From Dysidea avara (lineage: Eukaryota; Porifera; Demospongiae; Dictyoceratida; Dysideidae), in contig NC_089279.1 of the NCBI RefSeq assembly GCF_963678975.1, positions 25,468,004 to 25,532,003 on the forward strand: a stretch of 64,000 nt of DNA, read 5' to 3'. Shown here piece by piece: positions 25,845 to 39,216 of this stretch. Position 1 is the first letter of the stretch, and each line of letters begins with the position of its first letter. Under the pieces are notes generated by a model. That model made no database searches, was not told the DNA's origin, and saw only the letters and a list, made by a program, of their open reading frames with translations. A program made the translations under genes and the position numbers.

Positions 25845-26345
25845 GATATGTACTAATACAGAAAATGCACCAGAAATGTAAACAAATTACCTTGAAATTT
25901 CTGCATAACTGGAAATCACCTGGACAGGTGGTATGCACTAGTACAGGAAATGTTCCAGAAATGTGAACAAAGAACTCCTTGACAAAATATGGTTGTGGAA
26001 TTTCCTGCACAACTGGAAATTAGATGGAAGAGTGATATGTAGAAGTTCAGGAAATGTGTCAGAAATGTAAACCAAAAACTTTCCTTGACATTTCCAGTTC
26101 CAGGAAATGTGACATTTCCTGCATGAGTGGAAATTTCCTGGAAAGGTGGCATGTATTAGAGCAGGAAATGTGCCAGAAATATGAACAAAATATTCCTTGA
26201 CATTTTTGAAAGTGGCATTTCCTGCAAAACTGGAAATCACTTGGAAAGGTGATATGTACAAGTACAGGAAATGTGTCAGAAATTCAAACAGAAAATTTCC
26301 TTGACATTTCCTGTACCGATATAACCGCCGGAAATGTGGTATTTT
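25845..26345. repeat. Tandem repeats of ~120 bp (GGAAATGTG family)
   Basis: About four diverged units contain CAGGAAATGTGCCAGAAATG, CCTTGACATTTCC and GGAAATCACCTGGAAAGGTG. They end in GGAAATGTGGTATTTTTTGC near 26330. That terminus is a diverged mirror of AGGAAAAAATGTGGCATTTC at 20637, which ties this repeat to the one at 20640-21090. Minus-strand frames 25916-26387 are repeat translations. Confidence 0.72.
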
Positions 26346-28802
26346 TTGCTGTGTAAGATCTGAATTAACTACCGAAAAAGTGTGCATGATTATAACTATG
26401 CATGCTGACCCACATGTACATACCTAGCTATACAGATATGGCCATGCACTCAAGACCTCTGGGCTCCATCCTTGCTACAGAAATGATCATCTTACTGTGC
26501 TCACAGTGTTTTATTATCATATCAAGTCAGCAATATTATGCTGAGTGCCGTAAAACTTTCATTACAAGAGTTTTAGTTTTGCACAATAAATTAACTGTAA
26601 AATTTACTGTCAGTAACCAAGCCATCGCTACAAGTTTATACTTGCTCTGAGCAATCATTTCTATACTTCAGCATACCTAAAGGTATTAATTTGCATGAGA
26701 CTACAGTATTTGTTGGATTGTGGAGAATTTTTTGCATGGTAAATCAGGCGGGGCTGGTCTCAGCCAGATGGTCAAAAAACTTCAATCCACACCATATTCT
26801 ACACACAGGTATACTTGACTTGGAGGTAATTGCTGCAGTAAATTAAATGTTGTAGTATTTCCTGCAAGTCTGCTGTGCTCCATATCACAAAACGTCTTCT
26901 TTTTTTCCTGCTGATCAGCAATGTGTGCGACGCCACCACCAAACATTACTTAATTATATTAAACTATATATACTCCATAGTAAGAGTGGACAACCTCTAT
27001 AAGCTTGAGAGAGTTTTGGCCCAAAAGAATTATAAAATTGCAAATTACGACGGTGAAAAACTGGTCAAATTTAAGGTATTTCGCATCATTTTCACTAGAA
27101 GAGATGGAAGAAATTTGCTGCTAGTCTAGTATTTCCAGTCATACATACTTTTTTGGCATATTATAGGGGTAACTTGTCTTTGTTTATAAAGGAAAGATTT
27201 TACGTGGATGTTTTTTTTTGTTTATAAAGGGAAGATTTTATGTTTATAAAGGGAAGGTTTTATGCTGATGTCTTTGTGTACTTAATGGAAAGATTTTATG
27301 CAAAGTAATTGACGTAAAACCCAATGCATGCAATTGCATAGTATGTGCTTACTAAAGGGAAAATATTATACAAACTGTCATTTAACATAATAGACACTTG
27401 TGGTAACCATGGTAACACTATGACATAATAAATTATACTCTTGTGGTAACCATGGCAACACTATGAAATGGATTCTGATGTATCAATGGTAACAATTGAC
27501 CATGGTATTGCAGTATCCATGGCAACACTACAAAACATGCTTCAAAGTTACAACCTTAAGTACAACAGATCGTGGTATTGCCGTATCTATTGCAACACTA
27601 TTAAAAAACACTCCTCCAGATTTACAATTCTATCATGTACATCTTCAAAGACAAACTTCTTCTTAAAGCTTCTGTGCTAATATAACAATCTGGGTTTACA
27701 AAAGGTACAGAATAATATAGTGTACTTGTTACCTACCCTTGAAGGAAAAGGATACACATATTTTATATGTTTCTAAGCTGCATGTGTGAAGAGGAGTTTG
27801 GTCAAAAGTGTGGCATTTCTCTGTGAGTGAAAGCTCATAATTAATAATTTAAATAAGCCAGTTTATAATGTTCCTCTTGAAATTTGAAGAAAGAAGAGGT
27901 TGTCAACTTGTCTAAATTAACTAGCCCCGCTACTGATTGCTCACAGTCTACCTCCATGCATATGCTAGACTGCAGCAGCACTGGCAGGGGCTGCATAGAA
28001 GGGAGTATAAAAAATGAAATAAATTTCTAGGAAGGATTCCAGCTGTGGAAGTATGACTCTTTGATGTATGGTACTTACTATACCTGCACCTTTGGTTATA
28101 AATCATTTGCAATGCTTATTATAATAATTTTGGGGTAGGGGTGTAGTGACCATACTGAAACCTACCAATGCTGTCAGCACTGAGTTGTATGCCTGTCAGA
28201 GGCAGATTCCCACAGCCCATCTTCCTTCAAAAAATTTCATAGTGTTATACTCATGATCATCGTATACATATCTAGGCTCTAATTATTTCAAAGATTATTG
28301 TGCAGTTAAAGATTGTGAATAATCCAATCCTGTCCCTACCCATGACATAATATTACAAGGGGAACATGGGAAAATAGATGGTTTTTTGAGTTTCGTCTGC
28401 ATTAAAATTGAGATACTGTAATAGAGTAGTCACTACTTTAAGATTAGTATAATTATAAAACACTCTACTTGATCATTCATCTACAAAGAGTATCTGACTA
28501 GGATATATATCATAGTAGAGTTAGGAGAATCAGTATTAATTTTAGTTGTTTAAACCGAAAACAGAAGCACCTGTATACCTCACACCAGCAGTGCCTATTG
28601 CTTGTACTTCAGACGACCTTATAGCTACTACGTACACTAATTCTGTTTTCTAGCTCAGTACTGTATATACGTATATGAATTTTCAATAAAACAACTTTAA
28701 GTTAAAGTGCCATCACATTCAATCCCAAAAGCTTATAATTTCTTCAAAATTTCCTTTGGAGAGATAATTCCAGACCCCACTAGAAATCTTACGCTTTGCA
28801 TA
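26346..28802. other. Intergenic with short direct repeats
   Basis: 27170-27300 repeats TTTATAAAGGGAAGATTTTA. 27380-27600 repeats GTGGTAACCATGGTAACAC-like words at spacings of about 60 bp. One degenerate copy of the dispersed motif (GAGATACTGTAATAGAG) lies at about 28411. No gene is recognised. Confidence 0.45.
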
Positions 28803-29241
28803 GGGACCCGCCGATTATGCTGGCATAATTATGAGCATAATAGGTGCCTGAAAGCATTGAGCATAATGCTAGCATAATAGGTAGAATATTTGTGTAATAG
28901 TACGAATTCTTGCTTATTAAAATAGCTATCACAAGATCGATATACTCTAATAGAACAGTCAGTAACTCTAATAGAACAATCACATAGCTGACTGTTCTAT
29001 TAGAGTATATCGATCTTTTCTGTGATATGCATTTTGACAAGTAAGTTTGTACTTCAGCCACTTATTATTTATCCATAAACTGGAGATTATTAGTAGAGTA
29101 TGAGAACTGAGGCATGAATAATTGGGCATAATTTGAGCATAATAGGTAAGTATTGAGCATAAATTTAAGCATAATAGGTAAATTTTTGAGCAGTGCAGCA
29201 TAGCATAATAGGTAAAATTATGAGCATAATCGGCGGGTCCC
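28803..29241. mobile_element. MITE with GGGACCCGCCGATTATGC ends
   Basis: GGGACCCGCCGATTATGC at the left is inverted at the right, with TA on both sides (28801-28802, 29242-29243). The interior is made of GAGCATAATAGGT repeats. In the middle is an inverted pair of the CTATTAGAGTATATCGATCT motif (about 28936-28962 and 28990-29016). A TA duplication would suit a Tc1/mariner-like mobiliser, but two bases alone are weak evidence. Confidence 0.7.
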
Positions 29242-32200
29242 TACCTCTAGGTTTATATTCTGGGTTGAGCCCTGAAAGTGTCAATTTGGCGATAGCATGT
29301 GATGGCTTCCCTTCACGTAATGGAAATAGTTCGTAATTTTCATAGTGGCTATTTTGATAGCAGAGATGCTTGTCTAACAGTTATTGGTTCGTACTATTGT
29401 GTAATGGGTTGAACACAGCCAACAACGAAGCGTAATGGATACTTCACTTTTCAGACGATAATTGGAGCGCGCGGCGCCATTTCAGATGCGGTATGCGTGC
29501 ATGTACTTTCAAGCTTGACTAATATTGCATAATTTATTGGGCCTAATATCACACAGTATCATCTCAAAAATGAAAATGATGCAATGTAACACCCTTTAGT
29601 CCTGTAGCACTCTATGTCAGGGAGCTATGGTTACATCTATTCTATCATACACTATGATGGTAGTGTATAGTAGGGACCACAAAGGGGTAGGCGTGGCCCA
29701 CGAAATAATATCACCCAAAAATCAGCCTCAACTTCCCCTAATGACAACCAGGCAGTATTGGTTAGGTGAAGCTAAACCCAAACAAGCTTTCAGATCGACC
29801 AGAAATGCTTTCAACAAGTTGCTATGGAATTTTAATAATTATTTATTTACCGGAACTTTCTACTGACTGTGTATTCAAATTTCAATACTACTGAGCTCTA
29901 ATCTACACACATGTGACATATATATGTACACACATGTGACATATATACACAGCAACACATACCCGAGCATTGGATTGGTATAGTTGCGTCTGTTAAGGTT
30001 GTGGCTGTACTGTCTAAAACATAAAAATAAAACAGAGGTCATTGTACAGTATTCATTACCCACTAATTTATGTGTCACTATGGAAAACCCAACTCTTTTT
30101 ATTAGAACAACTGACATTATTCACACCTTAAAACTATTATATAGCTTGCACCAGCCACCAACTCAATTATTGTTATAGAGACTGTGCCCTGAGTAGCCAC
30201 AGTGTCTCCTTTCTCACTAAAGAACTTATGTGTTACCAGGAGCTTATAGAGCTCCTGGTGTTACTCTTTTCTAGTACACTTAAAATTTTTGTGTGATTTA
30301 AGTGTCACTGTATAGTCTCCCAATGCTTTAAGTGTCACTGTTATGCTTGTCTGTCTAGTACTGACACACATTACCATATGTTTCTGACTCGTGAGGGTGT
30401 CCTTCTAGACACTGACTATCCTATGTTTCTGGGGATGTCCTGTTGGACACTACAGCCCCAGTCACCACTGTCTCAAATACTTAGTATCCTGGGATACTAG
30501 GTATGTACTGAGGATCCCTAAATGACACAGCTGCTCAGTCGCCACTGTCTTGAATACTTAGTATCCTGGAATACTCTGTGTATTATATTGATGATTCAAG
30601 ACATTTTGCTTCTTTAATTAGGTGATGACATGCAGAGTAACGGTCACCATTTCAATGTTACGTATAAAATTGTAAAACCCACTTAAGTAAAGCCAACACT
30701 TGTGCTACAAAATTTTCCTGCGTATATAGTGCTCGTACATTTCATTAACTGCCCTATTTTCCACCCACATATGCGATACGTTCTTTGTCAATTACTGTCA
30801 GGGGCAGTAGCTGGTCGAATGATGAGGAATGCATGTGCTGTGTCAATTTCAAATTTCTCCCTCCAAAAGTTTCCCTCCGTACGGTATGTGAACTCTCCCA
30901 GCTTTAAAATGTTTTAAAACACTAGCATGATCATAACAAGGCTTGCAACAGGTCTGCTTATTAAAGTTACAAACACAGTATCCGAACAGCTATAGTGCTA
31001 TTATGCTATGCAGGGCCATGATACTCTATAGGGTGCAGCATTTTCCAATAAAGTATGTACGCCTTTTTTTTAGTGTTGTCCAGAAACCCCAGTTACATGA
31101 CTTTTTGGCATTTTCTCAGACTGCAAATATACACTGGAGTTTCTTATAGCACCCTATACGTTATTACCCACAAATTATATGAGCTAAAGTCTTATCCAAT
31201 GAGCTACAAGTTAGCAATAAGCATTTTCGAACCTGTTTTAGTCTTGAGGACAAATGAACAAATTTTTATGTGTGCAAACTTTGTATGCAGAATAATCAAC
31301 ATAATGTTACACACATCCTCTAGCACCATTTACCTGTACATTGTTGTGGCAGCTGTTCTTTTGGGGAGCTACAGTAGAACAAGTTTACTATCATGATATA
31401 TATTTACAAATCTTACCAACACAGTAAACCTCCCATTGTGTTACTTGCAGCATTTATATAGCTTTGGTAAACCTACGTCATCAATGTAACATCTTCATTA
31501 ACACGTGCTATCACCCCACACAGGCAAAGCTATGTGTTTTATTGCTTCATTATTTTGTAGCACTTCCTGGTCTTTGAGCTGTTTGCACTGAATGTGTTAA
31601 TGTATTACAAATTCAACTACTGTAACATCAACTCCTTCATAAGACAAGTACCCTTGTAAAAAAAAGCAGTACTTATGCTCTTATGCACATAAAATGTATT
31701 TTTGCTTTCTAGATCTATTTTGTGATGCTTAGCTTTTTTTTTTTTTTAAGTTGCTTAACATGTCAGTGTGAGTTGTTGAAGTTGTTTAGACATGTCGTGT
31801 GTATAACAACTGTTTAAAATGACTGTGTTTTGTTTATGTGTACATGTATGTAGCTCAATTTGTTTAATGGGGGTTGTAGATGAGTGGTTATAGATGAGTG
31901 ATGAACTTTCCTGATGTTAATAATGTTGTAATGTTCATTCACATACATCCAACAAGACCAATATTTAATTTTTACAGGTCTTTCACACTATTTCCAAGTC
32001 CACGATCCACTACATATATAGCCACTATTCCCTGTTTGTCTGGGGATATGACTCAGCAGATTCCACTACATAGTTCATACTAAATATTTGCCACTATTCC
32101 CTGTTTGTCTGGGGATATGACTCAGCAGATGTGTTAATACACACCTACTGTGTATAGGGCTGTCCAACTTGTGTGGTCAGCACTACAGTGACAGTTCTAA

Positions 32201-33798
32201 ATTGTTTTTGTGGAAATGTATTAGGCGTGCTGTAAACACACAGAGACAATAGAACATGTACCACACATATATACCTGCTGTATGCAGTAATACCCACTGT
32301 TAGTCCTACCTACCTACCAAAATACATATTAGAGAAATTAACACCTATGGGTTGATATATTTAAAATTGCTGTTACAAAAACTTTAGAGTACCATTACAA
32401 AAATAAGAGTGTGAAACGACATTTCATGCAAGTAGTACGTAGTAGAATAAAACAAATCACTAAACAGGTTTAGAGCAATATGTTGGCTGGGCCAGCCTTA
32501 GAGATTTTGAAACCCCAGGCAATTTAAACTGTGCGCCCCCCTTACCCCAGAGTAAGTGTTGTTAACCACATTCCTACAAAACAACGTTTCAGCCACATTG
32601 GGCTATACATAACATACATTTATATGCTTGTTGTGTAAAGAATATCGTACGCATGGGATTTGATGTGACACTAGCTAGTCTATAGCTGCCATCTATGTCT
32701 ATGAATATTGCTATTTCTCCAGTGTATACTATCTCCAACCACACTAAAATGTGATTATGGCCGAAGAAAAAGTATGAGATACCTAGTGTTATATATTGAG
32801 TTTGTAATTTAAGCACTAAAGTGTTGCTTTGAGAGCTTTTGCGGGCCACCTTAGCTCCGGTGCCTTGGGCATTTGCCTGCCTTGCCTACCCTTCAGGCCA
32901 GTTATGTTTCAGCACCCTACTTGTGATTTCACATATAAAAAACAAAAAAACTTCATCCTGATGAATCAAATACAAGGCACATAACCAAATTAGGCTGTCC
33001 AGGCAATAGCGGTGCCAAGATTATAGAGGTTAGGACAAGGGAGGTTAGACTATATGCTGAAACATTTCTTGTAAACAGATCATTGTGACCTCAAATCATT
33101 TCAATTGAGAGGCTCAATTAAACAGTGTGAAATTTTTATAGACCAAATGTCAATAACTGTACCATGAGAAATATGTCCTGGGTTGTACTTGTTGAAGGTG
33201 TTTATAACATCCTGAGGCTTCATGTAAATTGATAACAATATTCATTTAGACATTGGTCTAATACATAAACACACCCTGAACAGGTGTTATTGGTGATTTT
33301 TTTTGTTTTGTTTTGTTTTTTTAAACAGAAATTCAAAACACGCCAAGAAGTCACATTTTGTTCAACATTTGAAATTTTTGGTGGTATCCTTGAAATTGAC
33401 ATACAGAGAAGTGTTACGAAAAGAACCCATCACATCACTACAACAGTTTATTTGCATTAAACAACAAGGTGTTTACATCATGTCTGCACAATACACAACA
33501 GCCCAGTACACTATGGATATTGTAAATCTATGGAGATTTGCACAACCATCCATTTACGGTGTTGGCTACACAATACATTTGCTCCGTAAAATGTTCCACT
33601 GCTAATATGCCATGAAGCTACTGAGATGATTTGAGTTCTATTACTCATTTCTAGTATCAAATCAGTGATGAACATCAGGAAAATTCATCACTGATTTGAT
33701 TTATTTGAACTGATACTAGGCATGGTGATTGGTGAGATGTGTTGTAAAATAATAGTAATTTGATGTTTTTGCATTATATATGGTATATATGCACATAC
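29242..33798. other. Intergenic; small tandem duplications, no firm gene
   Basis: Direct duplications: ACACATGTGACATATATA near 29905-29950; CACTGTCT.AATACTTAGTAT near 30465-30560; and a unit of about 66 bp with CCCTGTTTGTCTGGGGATAT near 32026-32120. A 17-bp stem (ATCAAATCAGTGATGAA and its inverse) lies near 33657-33700. A plus-strand frame 31055-31396 has hydrophobic stretches but no recognised family. 33328-33480, after a T-rich AG acceptor, could be an exon. None is supported enough to name. Confidence 0.4.
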
Positions 33799-34097
33799 AG
33801 AGCCCACATGTGCAATCCCAGCCCGTTGCTGCATCTACTGGTGATGGTAGTGGTTCTGAGAGACAGGTACTTGAAAATCTATACCAGTTTCTCTTTTTTT
33901 TTGTTAACTTCCTTTGTGTGTCAGGAATCGATTACTTCTTTTGTACAACCCCCAGCCACAGTTGCCTCAGATACCTCAGATAAAATTCCAATGGGACAGG
34001 TAATATATATGCAAATTACTGAATACACACACGTGCTACTACAGGATGTAACAACAGGGTGTGCTAAACCCCTCAGATAGTGCTATACATCAAGCCA

Positions 34098-34141
<44 letters not shown>

Positions 34142-36430
34142 TGAGTGAGTGAGTGAGTGAGTGAGTGAGTGAGTGAGTGAGTGAGTGAGGAGAGAGAGAC
34201 AGAGAGAGTATTGAAAGTTTGTGGAGAGAATTCCATGAATTTAAACATATATACTACTAAGTGTAAAAGTTACATATCTTTCTATTGTATGCTAGTCTAA
34301 AATGTATAACATGTTACATGTCAATAGTGATTGCTCGAATCATTTTTTTTTCTCAATGGAATATCGATTACCTGCCGGATTGGCTATTTCCGCTAGGAAA
34401 GTGTCTAAAAGTGACACTATCCTAGTAAACCTGTTTAGGCTAGCATCAAATACACAGTTGGCTGGGAAAGGTGTAAATCAGCGGTGGTAAACCTTCAGAG
34501 GCAATGTCTACATGTTGGTGTGATGTTTTATTTTAGCTAATTTAAAGAGTGGTGTACAGTACTAGTGCCATGGGGAAAAATTAGCAATGGTCCCTGTGAA
34601 AATTCAGTGATGCAAACCACCATCCTTAAGTACAATTATACTGAAAGTCAAAATTAAGTGCAATTCAACTGAAGTGCACTCTTCGGCCACTCTTTGTGAG
34701 TCTGGCCTGGACAAGCTTCAAATTGAATGTGGCAGCAGGGTGCCTTGCTATTACAGACCTGAACATACCCTGGTTTGGAGTACTTGACCCTGGGGTGGAG
34801 GGAAATGACACTGATGAACTACTAGTGCCCATGCACAGACTGGGCAGAGCTAGTTGATGGGATAGTATTTCTGGGCGGGGTACATCCATGTCTACGACTC
34901 GTCGTTAGGTCTAGAGCACTTCCCTCCACTGCCAGGGTCGAAAATGACAACACCCCATCCTCTATTAGATTAAATGACCCGTTCTCTCTGGGAAAATGCA
35001 TTGTTCTGTCTAAGCTATATTTGAGATAGACATCTGAATGGTCAACCTGGGAAGAGAATAGATTATAGTTATAGAAATCAACAGCTATAGCTAGCTACTA
35101 ACTGACATAACATTGTTATAATATCTGCTACACAGCTAGCTTATTTAATAACCTGGAACTATCAATGGTGATGTTATCAATGGTGATGTCTCAACCATCA
35201 AGTAGCTAGAATGGTCAATTGTTGTCTGTGTAAAAATCATCTCATAATGCAATGGTTGATTATGGAGAGTCAACCATCAAGTAGCTAGAATAGTCAGTGC
35301 ATGGTTGTCTGTGTAGACCACCTCACATGCAATGATCAATGGTGATGTCTCAACCATCAAGTAGCTAGAATGGTCAATTGTTGTCAGTGTAAAAATCATT
35401 TCACAATGCAATGGTTGATTAATCATCTCACTAAAAATCCCAACAATGGCCATTCTGGAATGTTTAGTGTTTATTAATGCATTAATGATACTGTTATACT
35501 GAGTTAAAACTTGTGAAGAATACATGAGCAAATATGCATTGTTTGATCATGTGAAAGGTTACTTTTAATTGTGAATTTATTTTCAAAGAACAACAGGACT
35601 TGGGAATTAATTTTCGAAAAGAAGAGAAGGGCCTCTTCGAAAGATCAGAAAACAAAAACCCTTATAAAATAACCAGCTAGCTATACAGTAGTCAGTCAAG
35701 TCACAGTGCATTGTTATTTTGAATATACATCTAGCAAATTCAAAGTATATTTGCCTGTGTGCTGTATGTGGTTTGTAAGCTTATTGCTTATATTTAAGCA
35801 ATGGTGCTGAGGTTTTATGAGATCAGAAGTCGTCCTCATAAAGAGGATGGGACTTGGGAGGAAGAAAGAGAAGGGGATGATGAAATAGAGGTATGGCCTG
35901 CAGCATGTAAACAGCCCTATGTGAAATGCTGCAACGACGATACAAGCAGATAAAAACATCAAGGAACAAGAATTTGACATCAATAGAAATAAGTATGTTG
36001 CAGGCCATCAACACTAAAGATAAATCCGATATACCTGGATACCTTCAATATAGAGATCAATGTTTTATGTACTTCCCGCATAAGGTATTTATACCATTTC
36101 TACAGAAAATAGATACTAAAGTTAAGTTGCTTGTGAACATAGAATCTTTAAATGAGCACGGGGCCAACTTGATAAAGGTAAGTCATACTCCTTGTGTGTT
36201 CTCCACTGAATTGCTTAATTTTTAAAGGTTACTCACAGTGAATTGAGAAAAGGCTCATACAAGATGATTTCAGTAGTGCATTAAAACAGCGACTTCCAGC
36301 AACCATTTTTGACAATGAAAGCGAGTTGGCAATGAATAACATATACGAAGAATTTACTAGGAAACTTTGCAATGCAAGGATTCAGGAATTTATATCAGCC
36401 ACAGAACAGGAATTCGCAGCCAAGGAGTAG
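33799..36430 (+). CDS. Candidate spliced gene of unknown function
   Basis: Several short stretches look like exons with AG/GT borders. 33799-33867 reads SPHVQSQPVAASTGDGSGSE. 33925-34000 reads ESITSFVQPPATVASDTSDK. 35802-35890 reads MVLRFYEIRSRPHKEDGTWE followed by acidic residues. 35984-36177 reads LQAINTKDKSDIPGYLQYRD and onward. About 36247-36430 ends KLCNARIQEFISATEQEF and a stop. Junctions and continuity are guesses; the frame near 36230 only works with an acceptor at about 36246. I do not recognise the protein. The 35802-35890 piece lies in the inverted duplication found again at 57 kb. Confidence 0.25.
34102..34190 (+). repeat. GT/GAGT microsatellite
   Basis: (GT)n passes directly into (GAGT)n and then GA-rich sequence. 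Confidence 0.97.
35095..35914 (+). repeat. Left arm of a distant inverted duplication
   Basis: Matches 57098-58571 in reverse complement. It holds reiterated units CAACCATCAAGTAGCTAGAA and CACCATTGATC at 35160-35430. It continues through GAATGTTTAGTGTTTATTAA, TTTTCGAAAAGAAGAGAAGG and the acidic exon-like ORF at 35802. The partner is about 21 kb away and has gained an insertion of about 630 bp. Confidence 0.85.
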
Positions 36431-36724
36431 CATCAACTGTCGATACAAACATACGTACTACATTATTAAGTGACCATACAAAATTGTCCAGTAAAGTAGG
36501 AAAATAATATTGTTTGTTTTTGTGGGATACATGTTATAGTCTATATACCATACATGTACGAATTTTCAAGGTACACTGTATTAAGGTTTATGTAATGAAA
36601 TTTTCATTGGCAGACAAACAACCACAAAATTCATGTATTTAAAAAATTTGTACGTAAGCTTTTATGTCATTAAAGGTTCATAAGCCCAAATAAATAATAC
36701 AAGAGTAATAATAGATGTATTATG

Positions 36725-38901
36725 TCATTCCAAAGTTATCTTGGTGCCATACGTCTTCTTCTTCAGGGGGATTTCAAGGCAACTAAGTGTCTGATCACGA
36801 TATCCAGCTCCACTGTAATGTACAGCAGCACACTGTTTCACTAGGTGTGCACATCTAGAAGTAGCATAGTTGCTGGCATCAAGTTTTCCACCTGCGTTGT
36901 GCTTAAACTGGCTAAAGAGACTTTCAATGGATGAACCAGATATTCTTAGTGGAGAAACAAAGTACCCTGGATATTTCTCAAGAAAATACTTACAAAAAGC
37001 TTGGAATCCATAAATGTCTATACGTAGCAAATCCCATGCTGGTAAAATCAAAGAATAAAATTACATACAAACAATTAATTAACTTACACTGCCATGATAT
37101 AAAGACCTTTTGTGTGCTAGATGTATGGGCAAAATCTTTATCTAGACAATAAATAATTATTTAAGGCATGTTGCAAGTGCAGTCAAAAACTAATATAGTA
37201 CCTTTAGAAAGCAGTGTTGAAATCCATGTAGTAAAATACTTATAGCCTTGAGAAATGTTTTGTAAAACAGTGGAATCCATGGAACAAATTTTGTCATGAC
37301 AAAGAAATCCCTTCTCAAATATTAGGCTACAAGCCTCAAGGTATTTATGGGCTTCAATGGTAGAAGCTACATTGGGCGGTGGTGGTTCTTGATGAATATA
37401 GGAGTACAACTCTGTCAATACTTCCTCCTGCTGCATAAACAACTTTAACTTTAAATAATTATATTGATAAATTTAACAAACCTGCATGATTTTGGCCGGC
37501 GAAACGTTTAGCTTTGTCCAAGAGTCCCTTAGTACATGTACTTCTTTCAGACGCAGAACCATGCGGGTCTGTTGTTGTCTGGCTCTACCAACCTCTCGTT
37601 TATACATATCCACAATGGTGGCCCACCCAAAAGAACTCTGTCCTTTTCCACGTTGAAAAAGCTTAGTACCTCCAATCTTCGACGAAAATAGAGCATTAAT
37701 CATATTCTTGAGCTGTTAAATGTTTATTAAAAAGTGGTACTAAAAATACACAAAGTTGTTTACCTGGTGTGTTGGACATACCAACCAAAAAAATTAAGTC
37801 TGGAGGACTAAACCAAGGCTCAATTTCAAACTTGTCTGTGGAGTCAGCTTGAAGAGAATGTGCACAATGCTGTCCTTGAGTAGCCTTGATGGTTGTAAGA
37901 TTTGCAGCACAACCATCACATACTAACAAACTAGTCTTCAAAACATGATGTTGGAATAGTTCGATGGTCTCAAGCACACATGTCAAAACAAATTTGCTGT
38001 CAACTGAATCAGCACAAGTAAAATAAGGACCAACAATGTCATAGGTGCTGGTCAAATCACGCCACAAAAATTGAAGTATGTAAGATGTCTGTGCTACAAC
38101 TTTGGGTGCCTGCAGGAGCTGGTAAACATCAGTAAGTGACATCAGATCTTTATTGGTCATTGCTAGTCCAGACAATGCGTTATTTCGTGAATTCCACATT
38201 AGTTGGCATGCCACTTTGACCTCATCGAACACCAGCACACCATCTGACTTGGGGAGATGTTTGCCTTGCTTCTCACACTCAGCTTTGAACAAGACATACT
38301 GAGCAACCTGGTCAGATATGGAATTGCTACTGGCACCTGGTTCATGCAAAAATGTACCAGTGTATGATTGCAATAATGACCTAGAAGGCAGCTGCAAAAT
38401 ATCAAAGCTCTTAAGTGTTCATAAGCTGCGGCACTTCTGGTAAAAATAGCAAAAGCTATAAAATAAAGACCACATATGAACTCAAAATTGACATACTACA
38501 ATAGCCTTACCAATCCGGATAGTGATCATATTCCATCGATTGTTTCGTTTGCCAGTGACTAGGAAAATACAAATTGCATTAATTTTTTTATTCGCATATA
38601 CTATCTATTCCCTATCATTCCTTAATTGATCTTCCTTAAATTGTTCCAGCTGATCCCTCTTATCTGTCGTCCATATCTCCCTTAACTTGTCACTAACACC
38701 ATGGGCTTCTCCTTCCTCAAATATATGCTGTATTTCATCAACAGCTACACCATCAACAGTACTCATCACATCACACATCTGTGTACGCTGGTGATCCGAC
38801 AAAGTTATCTCGGTACTTTCATATTTGGCAAGCTTCCTCTTACCAATACCTCGTTCCATTGAAGCATTTTCTCTCCTCTTCAATTGACTTCTTGGGGACA
38901 T
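36725..38901 (-). pseudogene. P-element-like (TNP/THAP9-like) transposase pseudogene
   Basis: Exon-like blocks run on the minus strand at 38901-38608, 38558-38511, 38436-37764, 37712-37482, 37430-37202 and 37038-36725, with AG/GT junctions. The 38436-37764 block has SDGVLVFDEVKVACQLMWNS with the RNase H-like Asp/Glu, then LLVCDGCAANLTTIKA. The 37712-37482 block has FGWATIVDMYKRE. The last has SGSSIESLFSQFKHNAGGKL, the C-terminal RNase H helix region seen in P-type transposases, and ends KKKTYGTKITLE. Three lesions are visible: a TAG before the first splice site (after RNDRE), a frame break near 38405-38415 upstream of the QLPSRS segment, and one extra base near 37770-37790. No THAP domain is seen at the N terminus. 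The class assignment is from memory of the family; host domestication followed by decay is also possible. Confidence 0.7.
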
Positions 38902-39216
38902 ATACTATAATCTAGCTTTTGAAGAGGAAGCTTGCCTTTTGATCTTCCTTGCTGGACTCTCACATTTGGTGCGTTGTAATTGTCTGTCTAGATGAGAGAT
39001 TAATCTCTTGCAAGCTGAGCAGACAACTTCAGCTTTACAACTCCAGCTTTACATTTGTCTGTAACTGGGGCATTGAATAGCAAACTTACAAATAATTGAA
39101 TAGCAATAACTATACAGCTAACCTTCAACACGTCAGGTACATGATTCGGTATCAGTTGCACTGTTACTTCAACTAATGCGCACTACTTTATTAATGCGCC
39201 ATTCGTGTCTCGTGAG

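Noticed and set aside
32480-32900. Another hAT MITE (GCTGGGCCAGCCTTAG with CAGGCCAGTTAT)
   Set aside because: Only a few tip bases pair, and I could not find subterminal repeats or a target duplication.
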